In this document: piece by piece, positions 54,336-63,204 of the stretch
Numbering within the stretch: the first letter of the stretch is position 1
How the letters are laid out: the number at the start of each line of letters is the position of its first letter
Assembly (NCBI RefSeq): GCF_014641075.1
Contig: NZ_BMHP01000002.1
Location: 620,001 to 684,000, forward strand
Length of the DNA: 64,000 nt
From: Paenibacillus nasutitermitis
Lineage (GTDB): Bacteria > Bacillota > Bacilli > Paenibacillales > Paenibacillaceae
Reading direction: 5' to 3'
The notes under the pieces: generated by a model
Told to the model about the DNA's origin: nothing
What the model saw: the letters and a program-made list of their open reading frames with translations, nothing else
Database searches by the model: none
Position numbers and translations under genes: made by a program

Positions 54336-54965
54336 CTATTCGTCCTCCAGTCGAAAAGCAAGTGTCTTCAAATCCAGCGGAAAGCCTGCTACGACAAGAA
54401 AAGCTTGTTCGCAAACAGCCGCCAGCCTGCGGTTGAGTCTCCCCGCTTCGTCGCGGAACCGGCGTCCCAGCGGATAAGCGGGAACAATGCCGCTTCCCAC
54501 CTCGTTGGTTACCAGCAGCAACGGTCCGCTGTAAGCTGCTACGGCAGCGATCAGTTCGTCAGCCACCGCCTCCATTCCCTGAGGCTTGGCCGATTGACAG
54601 TCCCCCGGCCCCGTGGGACCGGCTGCAGGGTCCTCTTCCGCATCCAGTTTGAGTATCCAGTTGGTCAGCCACAAGGTCAGGCAATCCACGAGAACTGCAG
54701 GACGCTGGCAGCCGCTCCCTTCCTCGGCGGCTTCCTGGTCCAGACGCTGCAGGATGGCTGCAATATCCAAAGGCTCTTCAATCGTCCGCCAGGGAAAGGC
54801 TGCGGCTTCGCGGGACCGGCGGTGCCGCGCGATCCGCTGTGTCATTTCATCATCCCAGCTTTGGGAGGTGGCGATATAAATGCCGCTTTCGGCCATCCGC
54901 ATGGCATACCGCTCGGCAAAGTCGCTTTTTCCGCTTCGCGCCCCGCCTGTAATCATAACCGCCAT
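54336..54965 (-). CDS. cobU: bifunctional adenosylcobinamide kinase / guanylyltransferase CobU
   Basis: A 209-residue enzyme that phosphorylates and then guanylylates adenosylcobinamide. The P-loop is GGARSGKS (residues 7-14), followed by IYIATSQSWDDEM, a catalytic RHRRSR His, VLVDCLTLWLTNWIL, and VTNEVGSGIVPAYPLGRRFRD. An insertion of about 25 residues (LDAEEDPAAGPTGPGDC) in the middle loop makes it slightly longer than usual. It lies 39 bases after cobT. Confidence 0.92.
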   Translation of the reverse strand: MAVMITGGARSGKSDFAERYAMRMAESGIYIATSQSWDDEMTQRIARHRRSREAAAFPWRTIEEPLDIAAILQRLDQEAAEEGSGCQRPAVLVDCLTLWLTNWILKLDAEEDPAAGPTGPGDCQSAKPQGMEAVADELIAAVAAYSGPLLLVTNEVGSGIVPAYPLGRRFRDEAGRLNRRLAAVCEQAFLVVAGFPLDLKTLAFRLEDE

Positions 54966-55004
54966 TGCAGTTCCTCTTTTCTTCGGATGTAATCGGTCCC
55001 GGGC

Positions 55005-56060
55005 TTATTCCCGCGATATTCCGGCACTTTCAAATGTGGCCATCTCTCTCATAACGGCAATCGCCGCATCAACAAAATGAAAGCTCAGCACGACTCCTGT
55101 TCCTTCGCCCAGTCTCATGTCCAGATGGATCATGGGCTGGATCCCGATACTCTCCAGCAGCCCGCTGTGAGCCTGCTCGTCCGACAGATGAGAACCAAGC
55201 ATATAAGGTAGAGCCTGCGGGGCAAGCCTTGCGGCAACCAAAGCAGCTGCCGATGAAATAAATCCGTCGATCAGAACGGGACAGCGATTGGCAGCCGCAC
55301 CCAGGATAACGCCGACCAGACCGGCAATCTCTAGGCCGCCCACCTTGGCCAGGACATCAAGCGGATCAGCCCGGTCGGGTTTGTTGATTGCAATCGCCCG
55401 GCGGACCACATCGACTTTATGTCTGCGCTTATCTTCATCGATGCCGGTTCCCCGGCCGACCGCCGCATCAAGCTCCATGCCTGCCAGCACGGCGCAGAGG
55501 GCAGCGCTCGCAGTCGTATTGCCAATTCCCATCTCACCGGTCCCGAACATCCGGTAACCTGCGGAAGCCAGCTCATCCACCAGCCTTGATCCTGCCGCAA
55601 TGGCCCGGAGGGCTTCCTCGCGTGACATTGCAGGTCCCTGCGTCATATTGGCTGTCCCGCTGCGAACCTTCCGGCTGATCAGCAGGGGATGCTCCAGCTG
55701 GGCATTGACACCGATATCAACACAGCTCACCTGGGCACCGGCCAGCCGTGCGAGTACATTGACAGCCGCTCCACCCGACAGGAAATTGAGCACCATCTGG
55801 CCTGTCACCTCCGCCGGAAAAGCGCTCACGCCCTCGGCACAGACGCCATGATCCGCCGCCATGACGATAATAGCCCGCTTCGACAGATCCGCCGCGAGCT
55901 CGCCGGTTATGCCTGCCATCTGCCGGGCAATCGCTTCCAGCCTTCCCAGGCTGCCCGGCGGCTTCGTCAGGCTATTCAAATGCCGGTCGGCAGCCTCTAC
56001 CGATTCCTTGTTTAGAGGTTTTATAGTTCCAATAAGTTGTGATAGGATGAATTCGCTCAT
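55005..56060 (-). CDS. cobT: nicotinate-nucleotide--dimethylbenzimidazole phosphoribosyltransferase CobT
   Basis: A 351-residue enzyme making alpha-ribazole phosphate from dimethylbenzimidazole and nicotinate mononucleotide. Marks include LTKPPGSLGRLEAIARQMAGI, VMAADHGVCAEGVSAFPAEVT, FGTGEMGIGNTTASAAL, and the LLESIGIQPMIHLDMRLGEGTGV block containing the catalytic Glu. It lies 18 bases after btuD on the same strand. Confidence 0.95.
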   Translation of the reverse strand: MSEFILSQLIGTIKPLNKESVEAADRHLNSLTKPPGSLGRLEAIARQMAGITGELAADLSKRAIIVMAADHGVCAEGVSAFPAEVTGQMVLNFLSGGAAVNVLARLAGAQVSCVDIGVNAQLEHPLLISRKVRSGTANMTQGPAMSREEALRAIAAGSRLVDELASAGYRMFGTGEMGIGNTTASAALCAVLAGMELDAAVGRGTGIDEDKRRHKVDVVRRAIAINKPDRADPLDVLAKVGGLEIAGLVGVILGAAANRCPVLIDGFISSAAALVAARLAPQALPYMLGSHLSDEQAHSGLLESIGIQPMIHLDMRLGEGTGVVLSFHFVDAAIAVMREMATFESAGISRE

Positions 56061-56078
56061 TAATGCTGTCTTCCTTTC

Positions 56079-56873
56079 TTATCTGGTATCCGATGAAGGC
56101 TTGCCCGGCAGCAGCAGCAGCTGGGGAATGCCTGTTTGCGGATGCGGCAGAACAACGGATCCGGCGCCGTAGACGCGCCGGATCAGCTCTTCGCTGATCA
56201 CCTCCGCCGGGGTGCCGAACGCTTCCAGCCTTCCTCCGCTTAGCACAAGCAGCTCCTGGCAGTACTGGGCCGCCAAATTGATATCGTGAAGGACGGCCAC
56301 TACCGTTATGCCCCGTTCCTGCTGCCAGCTACTGACCGTATCCAGCAGCTGCAGCTGATAACCGATATCCAGATAGGTCGTCGGCTCATCAAGCAGAAGC
56401 AGCCTGGGCTCCTGGACCATCACTTTTGCCAGGGCGACACGCTGCCTTTCCCCGCCGCTGAGTTGATCAACCGGCCGATCCTCAAGACCCCTGAGGCCCA
56501 TTGCCTCCATAGCCTCATCGATGAGCGGACCGGTATCGGTCTTCTCACCCCCCAGCCAGTTCTGGAACGGATACCTGCCCATCGCGACTACCTCGCGAAC
56601 CGTAAAACCTGCGGCAGCCAGACCGCCCTGCTGAAGAACCGCAAGCCACTTGGCCAAAGACTTGCGGGCATATCGCCCGGCAGGGATTCCTTCGAGCAGA
56701 ATTTGACCGGATGTCGGGAATTCGATTCCCGCAAGGAGTTGAAGAAGAGTTGACTTTCCGACACCATTTGGACCGATAATTCCGTAGATCCGTCCTGCTT
56801 TCAGCTTGAACGAAAGTCCCTTCAGTATCTGGTTGCCTTCGATTGTCTTGCGAAGTTCAATGGCTTCAATCAT
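56079..56873 (-). CDS. btuD: corrinoid ABC transporter ATP-binding protein BtuD
   Basis: A 264-residue ATPase of the iron-siderophore/B12 importer family. Walker A GPNGVGKST, signature LSGGERQRVALAKVM, Walker B LLLLDEPTTYLDIG and the H-loop HDINLAAQYC are seen. The ATG at 56873 overlaps the permease stop and follows GGGGAGGGA. Context with btuC/btuF and a cobalamin riboswitch makes corrinoid import the likely job. Confidence 0.9.
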   Translation of the reverse strand: MIEAIELRKTIEGNQILKGLSFKLKAGRIYGIIGPNGVGKSTLLQLLAGIEFPTSGQILLEGIPAGRYARKSLAKWLAVLQQGGLAAAGFTVREVVAMGRYPFQNWLGGEKTDTGPLIDEAMEAMGLRGLEDRPVDQLSGGERQRVALAKVMVQEPRLLLLDEPTTYLDIGYQLQLLDTVSSWQQERGITVVAVLHDINLAAQYCQELLVLSGGRLEAFGTPAEVISEELIRRVYGAGSVVLPHPQTGIPQLLLLPGKPSSDTR

Positions 56874-57907
56874 GCCGTCCCTCCCCGCTGCACCTTGCGC
56901 CGGTATAATAAATAGGCGAAGAAAGGAGCCCCGATCAGCGCAGTAACGACGCCGAGCGATATTTCCCTGGGGCTGAGCGCCGTCCGCGCCAGCGTATCGG
57001 CCCACAGCAGATAAATGCCGCCGCCTACAGCCGACAATGGAATAAGGATACGGTAATCCGGACCGATAAGCAGCCGCAGCAGGTGTGGGACAACTAATCC
57101 TACAAAACCTACAATACCCGATATCGATACAGCCACGGCGGTCATTAAGGTCGAGACAATCAGCACAATCATTTTGGTCCGCTCCACTTCAATACCCATA
57201 TATGCGGCATGCCGCTCGCCAAAAGCGAACATATTCAAGGGCTGGGCGTAACGGATCAGTACAGGAAGACCGATCAGCACAAAAGGAAAAATAAGCTTTA
57301 CATGCTCCCAGCTCCGCCCGCTCAGACTCCCCATTAGCCAAAACATAATTTCATTAACAACCCCCTGGGAAAGCGAAACCATAAAGGTCACGAACGCGCC
57401 AAGAAAAGCCTGGACGATTACGCCCGACAAGATTAAGGTCTCGACATTCACTGCGCCGCGTGCCCGCGAAAGGGCAAATACAACAACAAGGGTAATGATG
57501 CCGGTAACAAAAGCAATCAGCGGGATCGACCAGATTCCAATTACGGTCTGATAACCGAATAAAATGAGAAAGGATGCGCCCACCGCGCAGCCGGAAGCAA
57601 CGCCAAGCGTAAAAGGGTCCGCTAAGGGATTGCGCAGAACACCCTGAAAACCCGCGCCGGCCAAGGATAAACAGGCTCCAACCATTACGGCAAGCAGGAT
57701 GCGGGAAAGACGCAGCTGGGTAACAATCGCAATATCGCCAGCATCCCACCTGCCTTCCGCGCTGTCCATCCATGGCAGCTGATGGACGAGAATGCCCCAT
57801 ACATCGCGCAGCGGAAGTCCGGCGGAGCCGATAGACATACTGACAACAATAGATGCGACAAGGAGGAGCATAGCTGCTCCTCCAAAAACGTACAGTTTGA
57901 GTCTCAT
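56870..57907 (-). CDS. btuC: corrinoid ABC transporter permease BtuC
   Basis: A 345-residue FecCD-type permease with about nine to ten membrane helices. Marks: RLSRILLAVMVGACLSLAGAGFQGVLRNPLADPFTLGVASG, then GIVGFVGLVVPHLLRLLIGPDYR and the C-terminal GVVTALIGAPFFAYLLYRRK. It starts one base after the btuF stop and overlaps btuD. Confidence 0.92.
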   Translation of the reverse strand: MRLKLYVFGGAAMLLLVASIVVSMSIGSAGLPLRDVWGILVHQLPWMDSAEGRWDAGDIAIVTQLRLSRILLAVMVGACLSLAGAGFQGVLRNPLADPFTLGVASGCAVGASFLILFGYQTVIGIWSIPLIAFVTGIITLVVVFALSRARGAVNVETLILSGVIVQAFLGAFVTFMVSLSQGVVNEIMFWLMGSLSGRSWEHVKLIFPFVLIGLPVLIRYAQPLNMFAFGERHAAYMGIEVERTKMIVLIVSTLMTAVAVSISGIVGFVGLVVPHLLRLLIGPDYRILIPLSAVGGGIYLLWADTLARTALSPREISLGVVTALIGAPFFAYLLYRRKVQRGGTA

Positions 57908-58957
57908 TTACTTCACGAGGTCCGGATGCAGCTTATTGGCTACCTCCAGCAACCCTTCCGCAAGACGTGGACCGACCCGTACAAGCGGATCCTCATTCAC
58001 CTCGTATATCTTCTTCTCTTTGACAGCAGCAATCGTATTCCAGCCCGGACGACTTTCGATGGCCGCCAGTATCGGATTTTTCTCGCCTTCCTTAACTGCC
58101 ATGGAAGCATAAATAATCGCATCGGGATTCGATTTCACTACCGACTCGGGATCGATTTCATACCATCCCTGCTGATCCGCGATATTGGTCCCCCCTGCGA
58201 TCGTGAGCAATTCATCCAGGAATTCGCCTTTTCCAACCGTCCAGCCCGGGGAAAATTCCAGGAATACGTTAGGCTTAGGCGCATCCTTGACTGCATCCGT
58301 CACCTGCTGGCGGACATCCTGCATATGCCTGGTCACTTCAGCGGCTTCCTTTGCCTTATCCATGATAACGCCGATTTGGGTGATTTTCGACGCAACGTCG
58401 TCATAGGTTTTCGGATCGCTTGCATACACCGTCAGCTTTAATGACCGCAGTTTATCCACTACAGGCTGGTTCATACCTGAGGAAGCAAGCACCAGATCAG
58501 GCTTCAGGCTGACGATTTTCTCAATATTCGCCTCCATGCCGCCAATCTTTTCTTTGCCAGCGGCCTCTTCCGGGTAATTGGAGAAATCATCCACTCCGAC
58601 GACCTGCTCGCCGGCTCCGATCGCGAATGCGATCTCGGTTTCGCTTGGAACCAGCGTCACGATTCTGGCTGGAGCCTGCGCAAAGACAAGCTCCGTTCCC
58701 GTCCCATCCTTGACCGTCAGCGGATAGGCAGTGGCTTCTGCGGCAGTCTCTGCCTCTCCTTCGCCTGTATCCGTCTCATCCGCGCCAGTATTCGAAGGCG
58801 TTCCGGTCGCTGTCGCCGGGTCTTCCAAGTTGGAATTGGCCCCGTTCTTACTATTGCCCGGTGCCCCGCTTCCACAGGCTGAAGCGACCAGCAGCATCGC
58901 CGCCAGCAGAAGCATCAATGATAATTTCATCCAGGATATCCGTTTCACAGCTTTCAT
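57908..58957 (-). CDS. btuF: corrinoid-binding lipoprotein BtuF
   Basis: A 349-residue substrate-binding lipoprotein of the periplasmic-binding family III. The signal peptide has its lipobox at ASAC (Cys28), then an unusually long disordered linker rich in Asn, Thr, Glu and Ala (about 29-78), then RIVTLVPSETEIAFAIGAGEQVVGVDDFSNYP typical of BtuF. It is the first gene after the cobalamin riboswitch. Confidence 0.9.
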   Translation of the reverse strand: MKAVKRISWMKLSLMLLLAAMLLVASACGSGAPGNSKNGANSNLEDPATATGTPSNTGADETDTGEGEAETAAEATAYPLTVKDGTGTELVFAQAPARIVTLVPSETEIAFAIGAGEQVVGVDDFSNYPEEAAGKEKIGGMEANIEKIVSLKPDLVLASSGMNQPVVDKLRSLKLTVYASDPKTYDDVASKITQIGVIMDKAKEAAEVTRHMQDVRQQVTDAVKDAPKPNVFLEFSPGWTVGKGEFLDELLTIAGGTNIADQQGWYEIDPESVVKSNPDAIIYASMAVKEGEKNPILAAIESRPGWNTIAAVKEKKIYEVNEDPLVRVGPRLAEGLLEVANKLHPDLVK

Positions 58958-59026
58958 CGATTTGGTTCTCTCCCTAAAAATAATATATTATTGTATAAAT
59001 CCCCCGTACCCGGTTGCAAAACATGG

Positions 59027-59057
59027 CCTATATGAATAGCCTCCTGTTCATATAGGC
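59027..59057 (-). repeat. hairpin with a Shine-Dalgarno-like loop between riboswitch terminator and btuF
   Basis: CCTATATGAA and TTCATATAGG are perfect 10-base inverted arms; on the minus strand the loop contains AGGAGG. No good ORF begins just after it. It lies about 70 bases before the btuF start. Confidence 0.6.
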
Positions 59058-59065
59058 ATAAATCA

Positions 59066-59355
59066 AAAAAAAGCATTGCCGACAAATGAGTGTCAGAAAT
59101 GCTCCAGTTCTTGCGAACAGCGGATTTTGGAAGCGGAACACCTGTAACGGTGCTTGTTCGCATAACGAACCGTTCCCTAAAACCAATCTCTCACACCTCC
59201 CTAAGTCCACGTAGGTAGCGTTATAATAAAAACAGGAAGGTAACCTGACTTGGAGAGATCCGACGCCTGGATGGCATCGAAGCTTTCCTCACAGTGGCGG
59301 GTCCGTGCCGGGTTCTCACCGGTCTTTCCCTTTTAAGCCGATTCCACCTTATCTT
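59066..59355 (-). promoter_or_regulatory. cobalamin riboswitch with intrinsic terminator
   Basis: On the minus strand the aptamer shows GGGAA followed by GACCGGTGAGAACCCGG, the core GCCACTGT (59298-59291) and a B12-box-like AAGTCAGGTTACC (59251-59239). Flanking AAGGT and ACCTT can close P1. Downstream, AGCATT/AATGCT with an inner TGACA/TGTC stem (59104-59073) and eight T residues form a terminator about 110 bases before btuF. B12 binding should favour termination of the btuFCD-cob operon. Confidence 0.88.
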
Positions 59356-59525
59356 CGCCAAAATAATTCGGTCATCGGCAGCCTGTTTTTAATCCTATTC
59401 AGTTGTGCAAATGTTAATATATCACTCTACGGAGCTGCTTGTCCAGATTATGCTTCCCCTCGCTTGCAATGGAGTCATCTCGGAGACGAGCGGCAGCTTC
59501 GCAAGCCTGTCAGATTAAACCCTCG

Positions 59526-61778
59526 CTACATGAAGGTTCGGTGAGGCATCGGCCCTTTCTGTCTTCCCTCCCCCTGTTTGCGCAGCGCCCGGTTCATCTG
59601 CCCGTTTAGCCGCAGCGCGTTTCCGACAACGGACACCGAGCTGAGGGCCATGGCCGTCCCCGCCATCCAGGGCGCCAATCCGCCGAGAGCGGCAAATGGA
59701 ATCACAACCATATTATACAGAAAAGCAAAACCGAGGTTTTGACGGATATTGCGAACGGTCAACCGGCTTACGATCAATGCTTCATAAATCCCGGTCAATC
59801 TCGGCCGGAGCAGCGTAAGATGGCCAGCTTCCAGCGCCGCGTTGGTTCCGCTTCCCATGGCAATGCCGATATGGGCGGCGGCAAGCGCTGGCGCATCGTT
59901 CCAGCCGTCTCCTGCCATGCCAACGACAAGTCCTTCCTGCTGCAGTTTCCGGATAAGCTCGGCCTTATGCTCCGGCAGCATGGAGGAATGGATTTGCGTT
60001 ATGCCAGCTTCCGATGCGGCATGTCCGGCTGCTGGACTGTAATCCCCGGTCGCCAGCATCACGGAAATTCCTGCCGCCTGCAGCAAATGCACCGCCTCCG
60101 GAGCCGAACGCTTCACCGGATCAGCCAGCGCTATGGCGCCTTCGCAGATCCCGCTGCGGAAGACATAGATAACAGTTTCACCTGCCGCTTCCCGTTGGCC
60201 GGCGAATAATCCGGTACTGGGGCTGATCTGCCAGCCCGCTTCAGCCGCATAAGCAGCATTGCCGATCTGAACTTGTTCGCCCTCCACAATGGCCGCTATT
60301 CCTTTGCCGGGCACGGCTTGGCAGGTCTCGGCCGGGCTCACGCTCAGCCCTTCCCGCTGTGCAGCGTTCCTGATCGCGGCGGCGAAGGGATGCACGGCCT
60401 GAAATTCGGCTGCTGCTGCGAGCTGCAGCAGCGCATTGCGGGAGCCGCGAAGCGGGAATACCCCGGTTATCGATGGCTTGCCTTCCGTAATCGTGCCTGT
60501 CTTGTCCAGTACGATAACATTCATCTGTGCCAAACGTTCCAGAGCTCCTGCTTCCTGAAGGACTATGCCCCGCCTCGCCAGCTTTCCGGAGGCTAGCACA
60601 AGCGATATGGGAGCTGCCAGTCCCAAAGCGCATGGACATGCCGCCAGCAGTACCGCGAGCGCATATATCCCTGCTGACCCCGTATCGCCTGGACGCAGCA
60701 CAAACAGCCAGAGCAGCAGCGTAAATACGGAGAGTCCGAGCATGACAGGAACGAAAATTGCGGCAAGTCGGTCCACTCTGCGGCCAATCGTTGATTTCGT
60801 GGACTGGGCCTGACGGGTCAAGGCTGCGATCCGGCTGAGCAGCGTATCTTTTCCGACCGCCGTGATCCGGATTAACAATCCGGAGGCCGTGACCGTTGTG
60901 CCGGCGAATACCTCATCACCGGCTTTCTTGTGGACCGGGATGCTCTCGCCTGTCAGAAATGATTCATCAGCCTCCGCCTCCCCTTCCAGGACTATACCGT
61001 CAGCGGGCAAAGGAATGCCCGCTTCCGACAGCATTCTCTCGCCTGTACGGATCTGCTCAAGCGCCACCTTTTCGCGGATACCGCCACGCACAATAACAGC
61101 TGACCTGGCTTTTAACTGCTCAAAAGCCTCCCCTTCCTTCATCACCTTCTCTGAGGCCGCCGCTTCCAGCAGTTTGCCCAGCAGAACAGCTGTAATCACA
61201 ATCGCGGAAGTTTCAAAATACAAGGGTTTTCCTGTCATCATCGCATAATAACTGTATCCGAATGCCGCTGTTGTTCCGATGGCTACCAGGACATCCATGG
61301 TCGCCGTCCGTTCCCGCAGCGCGTGGTAGGCGCCAAAATAAAACGGCATGCCCACAAAAAACTGGATCAAGGCGGCAAGCGCAAATTGCAACAGCGGTTC
61401 CTGCAAGAAAGCGGGTACAGGCCACAGTCCCAGCCAGCTGTAGTGATGGGCCATTGACCACAACAAAGGGAAAGTAAGCACTGCGGCGATCACAAACCTG
61501 AGGCGAAGTGCGTTCCTTTCGGACAAACCGGAACGTTCTTCGCCGAAAGGATACGCCTGAAACCCGAGCTGCGTAATCCGGTCCATGATGGCATCGGAGC
61601 TTACCTGATCTTCGGTTATACGAATATTGGCTGACTTTCCGGCGTAATGAACGGACACTCCGCTAACGCCTTTCATTTTCCCGACAGCCTTTTCGATCCG
61701 GACTGCGCATGCGCTGCAGTTCATGCCTTCAATACGCAGATCAAGCACATGCTCCGTTTCCTGGTTATGCACACCCAT
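59526..61778 (-). CDS. copA: copper-translocating P-type ATPase (CopA-like)
   Basis: A 750-residue P1B-type ATPase with one N-terminal heavy-metal domain (GMNCSAC, Cys21/Cys24), the membrane metal site CPC (381-383), the phosphorylation motif DKTGT (425-429), an HP motif (463-464) and YN plus MALSS in the last helices, pointing to Cu(I) export. The hinge motif reads GDGWNDAP (623-630) in place of the usual GDGINDAP. ATG at 61778 abuts the ribosome site; a GTG at 61772 is six bases from it. No CopZ or CsoR gene is adjacent. Confidence 0.9.
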   Translation of the reverse strand: MGVHNQETEHVLDLRIEGMNCSACAVRIEKAVGKMKGVSGVSVHYAGKSANIRITEDQVSSDAIMDRITQLGFQAYPFGEERSGLSERNALRLRFVIAAVLTFPLLWSMAHHYSWLGLWPVPAFLQEPLLQFALAALIQFFVGMPFYFGAYHALRERTATMDVLVAIGTTAAFGYSYYAMMTGKPLYFETSAIVITAVLLGKLLEAAASEKVMKEGEAFEQLKARSAVIVRGGIREKVALEQIRTGERMLSEAGIPLPADGIVLEGEAEADESFLTGESIPVHKKAGDEVFAGTTVTASGLLIRITAVGKDTLLSRIAALTRQAQSTKSTIGRRVDRLAAIFVPVMLGLSVFTLLLWLFVLRPGDTGSAGIYALAVLLAACPCALGLAAPISLVLASGKLARRGIVLQEAGALERLAQMNVIVLDKTGTITEGKPSITGVFPLRGSRNALLQLAAAAEFQAVHPFAAAIRNAAQREGLSVSPAETCQAVPGKGIAAIVEGEQVQIGNAAYAAEAGWQISPSTGLFAGQREAAGETVIYVFRSGICEGAIALADPVKRSAPEAVHLLQAAGISVMLATGDYSPAAGHAASEAGITQIHSSMLPEHKAELIRKLQQEGLVVGMAGDGWNDAPALAAAHIGIAMGSGTNAALEAGHLTLLRPRLTGIYEALIVSRLTVRNIRQNLGFAFLYNMVVIPFAALGGLAPWMAGTAMALSSVSVVGNALRLNGQMNRALRKQGEGRQKGPMPHRTFM

Positions 61779-61892
61779 CCTCCTCCCGCTGCCATGACGC
61801 CGAATTTAACACCGTTTGATGATTGTCCTGTCTTACACTATATGGCGGTTTCATGTTGCTCATGATTATTCATAGGCGTTCTTCCCGAAAAG

Positions 61893-61926
61893 CAAAAAAA
61901 AGCACCGGCAAAGTGTACCCGGTGCT
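61893..61926 (-). terminator. terminator after the rhodanese gene
   Basis: AGCACCGG pairs exactly with CCGGTGCT (61901-61926). On the minus strand eight T residues follow. Confidence 0.85.
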
Positions 61927-61957
61927 TCTCCTTATTTGGGGAACAGAAATCTCAACT

Positions 61958-62275
61958 CTAGCTGTCTGTAACAACCTTCCCAGGCCAGCTCAGCATGCCG
62001 CCGACCATGTTTATAACTTCAAAGCCTTGGGCGGACAAATAATCGCAAGCTTTGCCGCTGCGGTTGCCGCTGCGGCAAACAAGGTAGAACGGTTCTTCGA
62101 AATCGGACAATTCCCCTACCCGTTCCACGAATTGGGACAACGGTATGCTGACTGCCTCAGCGATATGGCCCGATTCCCATTCGTCCGGCTCCCTGACATC
62201 AATAACACTCAGCTTCTCCCCTTCACGCAGTCGCGTTTCCAGCTCGCTTGCTGTTATTTCTCCATTCATATACAT
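61958..62275 (-). CDS. rhodanese-like domain protein
   Basis: A 105-residue single-domain rhodanese. The family pattern VIDVREPDEWESGHIAEAVSIPL and the active-site loop CRSGNRS with Cys67 are present, so persulfide or sulfur transfer is likely. Double start: ATG at 62275 or two codons later at 62269, both downstream of AAAAGGAG. It lies upstream of copA on the same strand but has its own terminator. Confidence 0.9.
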   Translation of the reverse strand: MYMNGEITASELETRLREGEKLSVIDVREPDEWESGHIAEAVSIPLSQFVERVGELSDFEEPFYLVCRSGNRSGKACDYLSAQGFEVINMVGGMLSWPGKVVTDS

Positions 62276-62390
62276 GCATCTCCTTTTATCCGTTCATGAA
62301 GTCCATCTCCGGTCTCCACTAAATTGTACCTTTGTCTGCTTCCGATTGTCCAGTGGCTTGCCCTTTCCTTTCCCAGACTGGGCCTATGAT

Positions 62391-62418
62391 AAAAAAACAC
62401 CCGCCTTTGCAAGGGCGG
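62391..62418 (-). terminator. terminator after the YbjQ-family gene
   Basis: CCGCC and GGCGG pair, extended by TT/AA towards a short loop (62401-62418), and on the minus strand seven T residues follow. Confidence 0.65.
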
Positions 62419-62454
62419 ATGCGCGCTGGGTTATCACGACATGATGAGAGGGAT

Positions 62455-62766
62455 TTAAATACGCACCGCCGTACCGCTGACAGCGACCATCAACATCCCA
62501 TCGCGGACAACCTCGTAATCAATATCAATTCCAACGATGGCATTAGCTCCCGATTTGGAAGCTTGAGCGGACATTTCATTGAAGGCTAAATCGCGGGCTT
62601 CCTTCAGCTTGGTTTCATAGGCTCCGGAACGGCCGCCGACAATATCGGTAATGGAAGCAAGCAAATCACGCATAATATTGGCTCCCATAATCGCTTCGCC
62701 TGTTACGACCCCCATATATTCCTTAATTGGTTTTCCTTCAATGGTAGGCGTTGTCGTAAGTATCAT
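62455..62766 (-). CDS. YbjQ/UPF0145-family protein
   Basis: A 103-residue YbjQ-family (UPF0145, DUF74) protein. The conserved parts are [45 protein letters not shown] and [14 protein letters not shown]. The family forms small pentamer-like barrels and is often named heavy-metal-binding, without a proven function. It lies 16 bases after the DUF3889-like gene and may be cotranscribed with it. Confidence 0.9.
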   Translation of the reverse strand: MILTTTPTIEGKPIKEYMGVVTGEAIMGANIMRDLLASITDIVGGRSGAYETKLKEARDLAFNEMSAQASKSGANAIVGIDIDYEVVRDGMLMVAVSGTAVRI

Positions 62767-62782
62767 ATCTCATCCCCCTGAC

Positions 62783-63127
62783 TCAGATCATTTTGTAATT
62801 CATCGTCTTCTTGACAGACTTGCCGTCTTCCGCAAAGCGGATCTTAATGACATGCTCGGTTTTTCGGTCGAACCAGATGCTCACCTTTACCCCGAATTTC
62901 TGATTGCCTTTATTGAGCAGCAACCGGAAGGATTCTGAGAGAATACCCGGTTGCTCTGTTTTTCTTCCCAGATGCTTATAGTCCACAATATCGGCTTGAT
63001 ATCGTTTGGCTGTTTCCTTCATCGCCAGCCTGCCCCATTTGGCATAATCGGGCTCCGCCGAAGCTTTATAGGTGAAGCTCCCAGCCAGAAACATCAGCGC
63101 CGCTAACAGAGTGATTGTTGTTCTCAT
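62783..63127 (-). CDS. exported DUF3889-like protein
   Basis: A 114-residue secreted protein with a signal peptide (MRTTITLLAALMFLAGSFTYKASA) and a mature domain starting with DYAKWGRLAMKETAKRY. The pattern of KWGRxA followed by a short beta domain matches the DUF3889 family of Bacillales, based on memory. GGAGGTG precedes the start at 63127. Function unknown. Confidence 0.7.
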   Translation of the reverse strand: MRTTITLLAALMFLAGSFTYKASAEPDYAKWGRLAMKETAKRYQADIVDYKHLGRKTEQPGILSESFRLLLNKGNQKFGVKVSIWFDRKTEHVIKIRFAEDGKSVKKTMNYKMI

Positions 63128-63204
63128 CCTTGGACACCTCCACTGTTTGGAGGGTAGAGTTCCCAAAGGGCAGGTTATCTATACAGCATTCAAGAAAGTA
63201 ACAG

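Noticed and set aside
59028-59210. 60-residue minus-strand frame in the cobalamin leader, with TTG preceded by AGGGAGG
   Set aside because: It runs straight through the terminator stem and T-run of the riboswitch, so its protein-like look is likely accidental; a leader peptide cannot be fully excluded.
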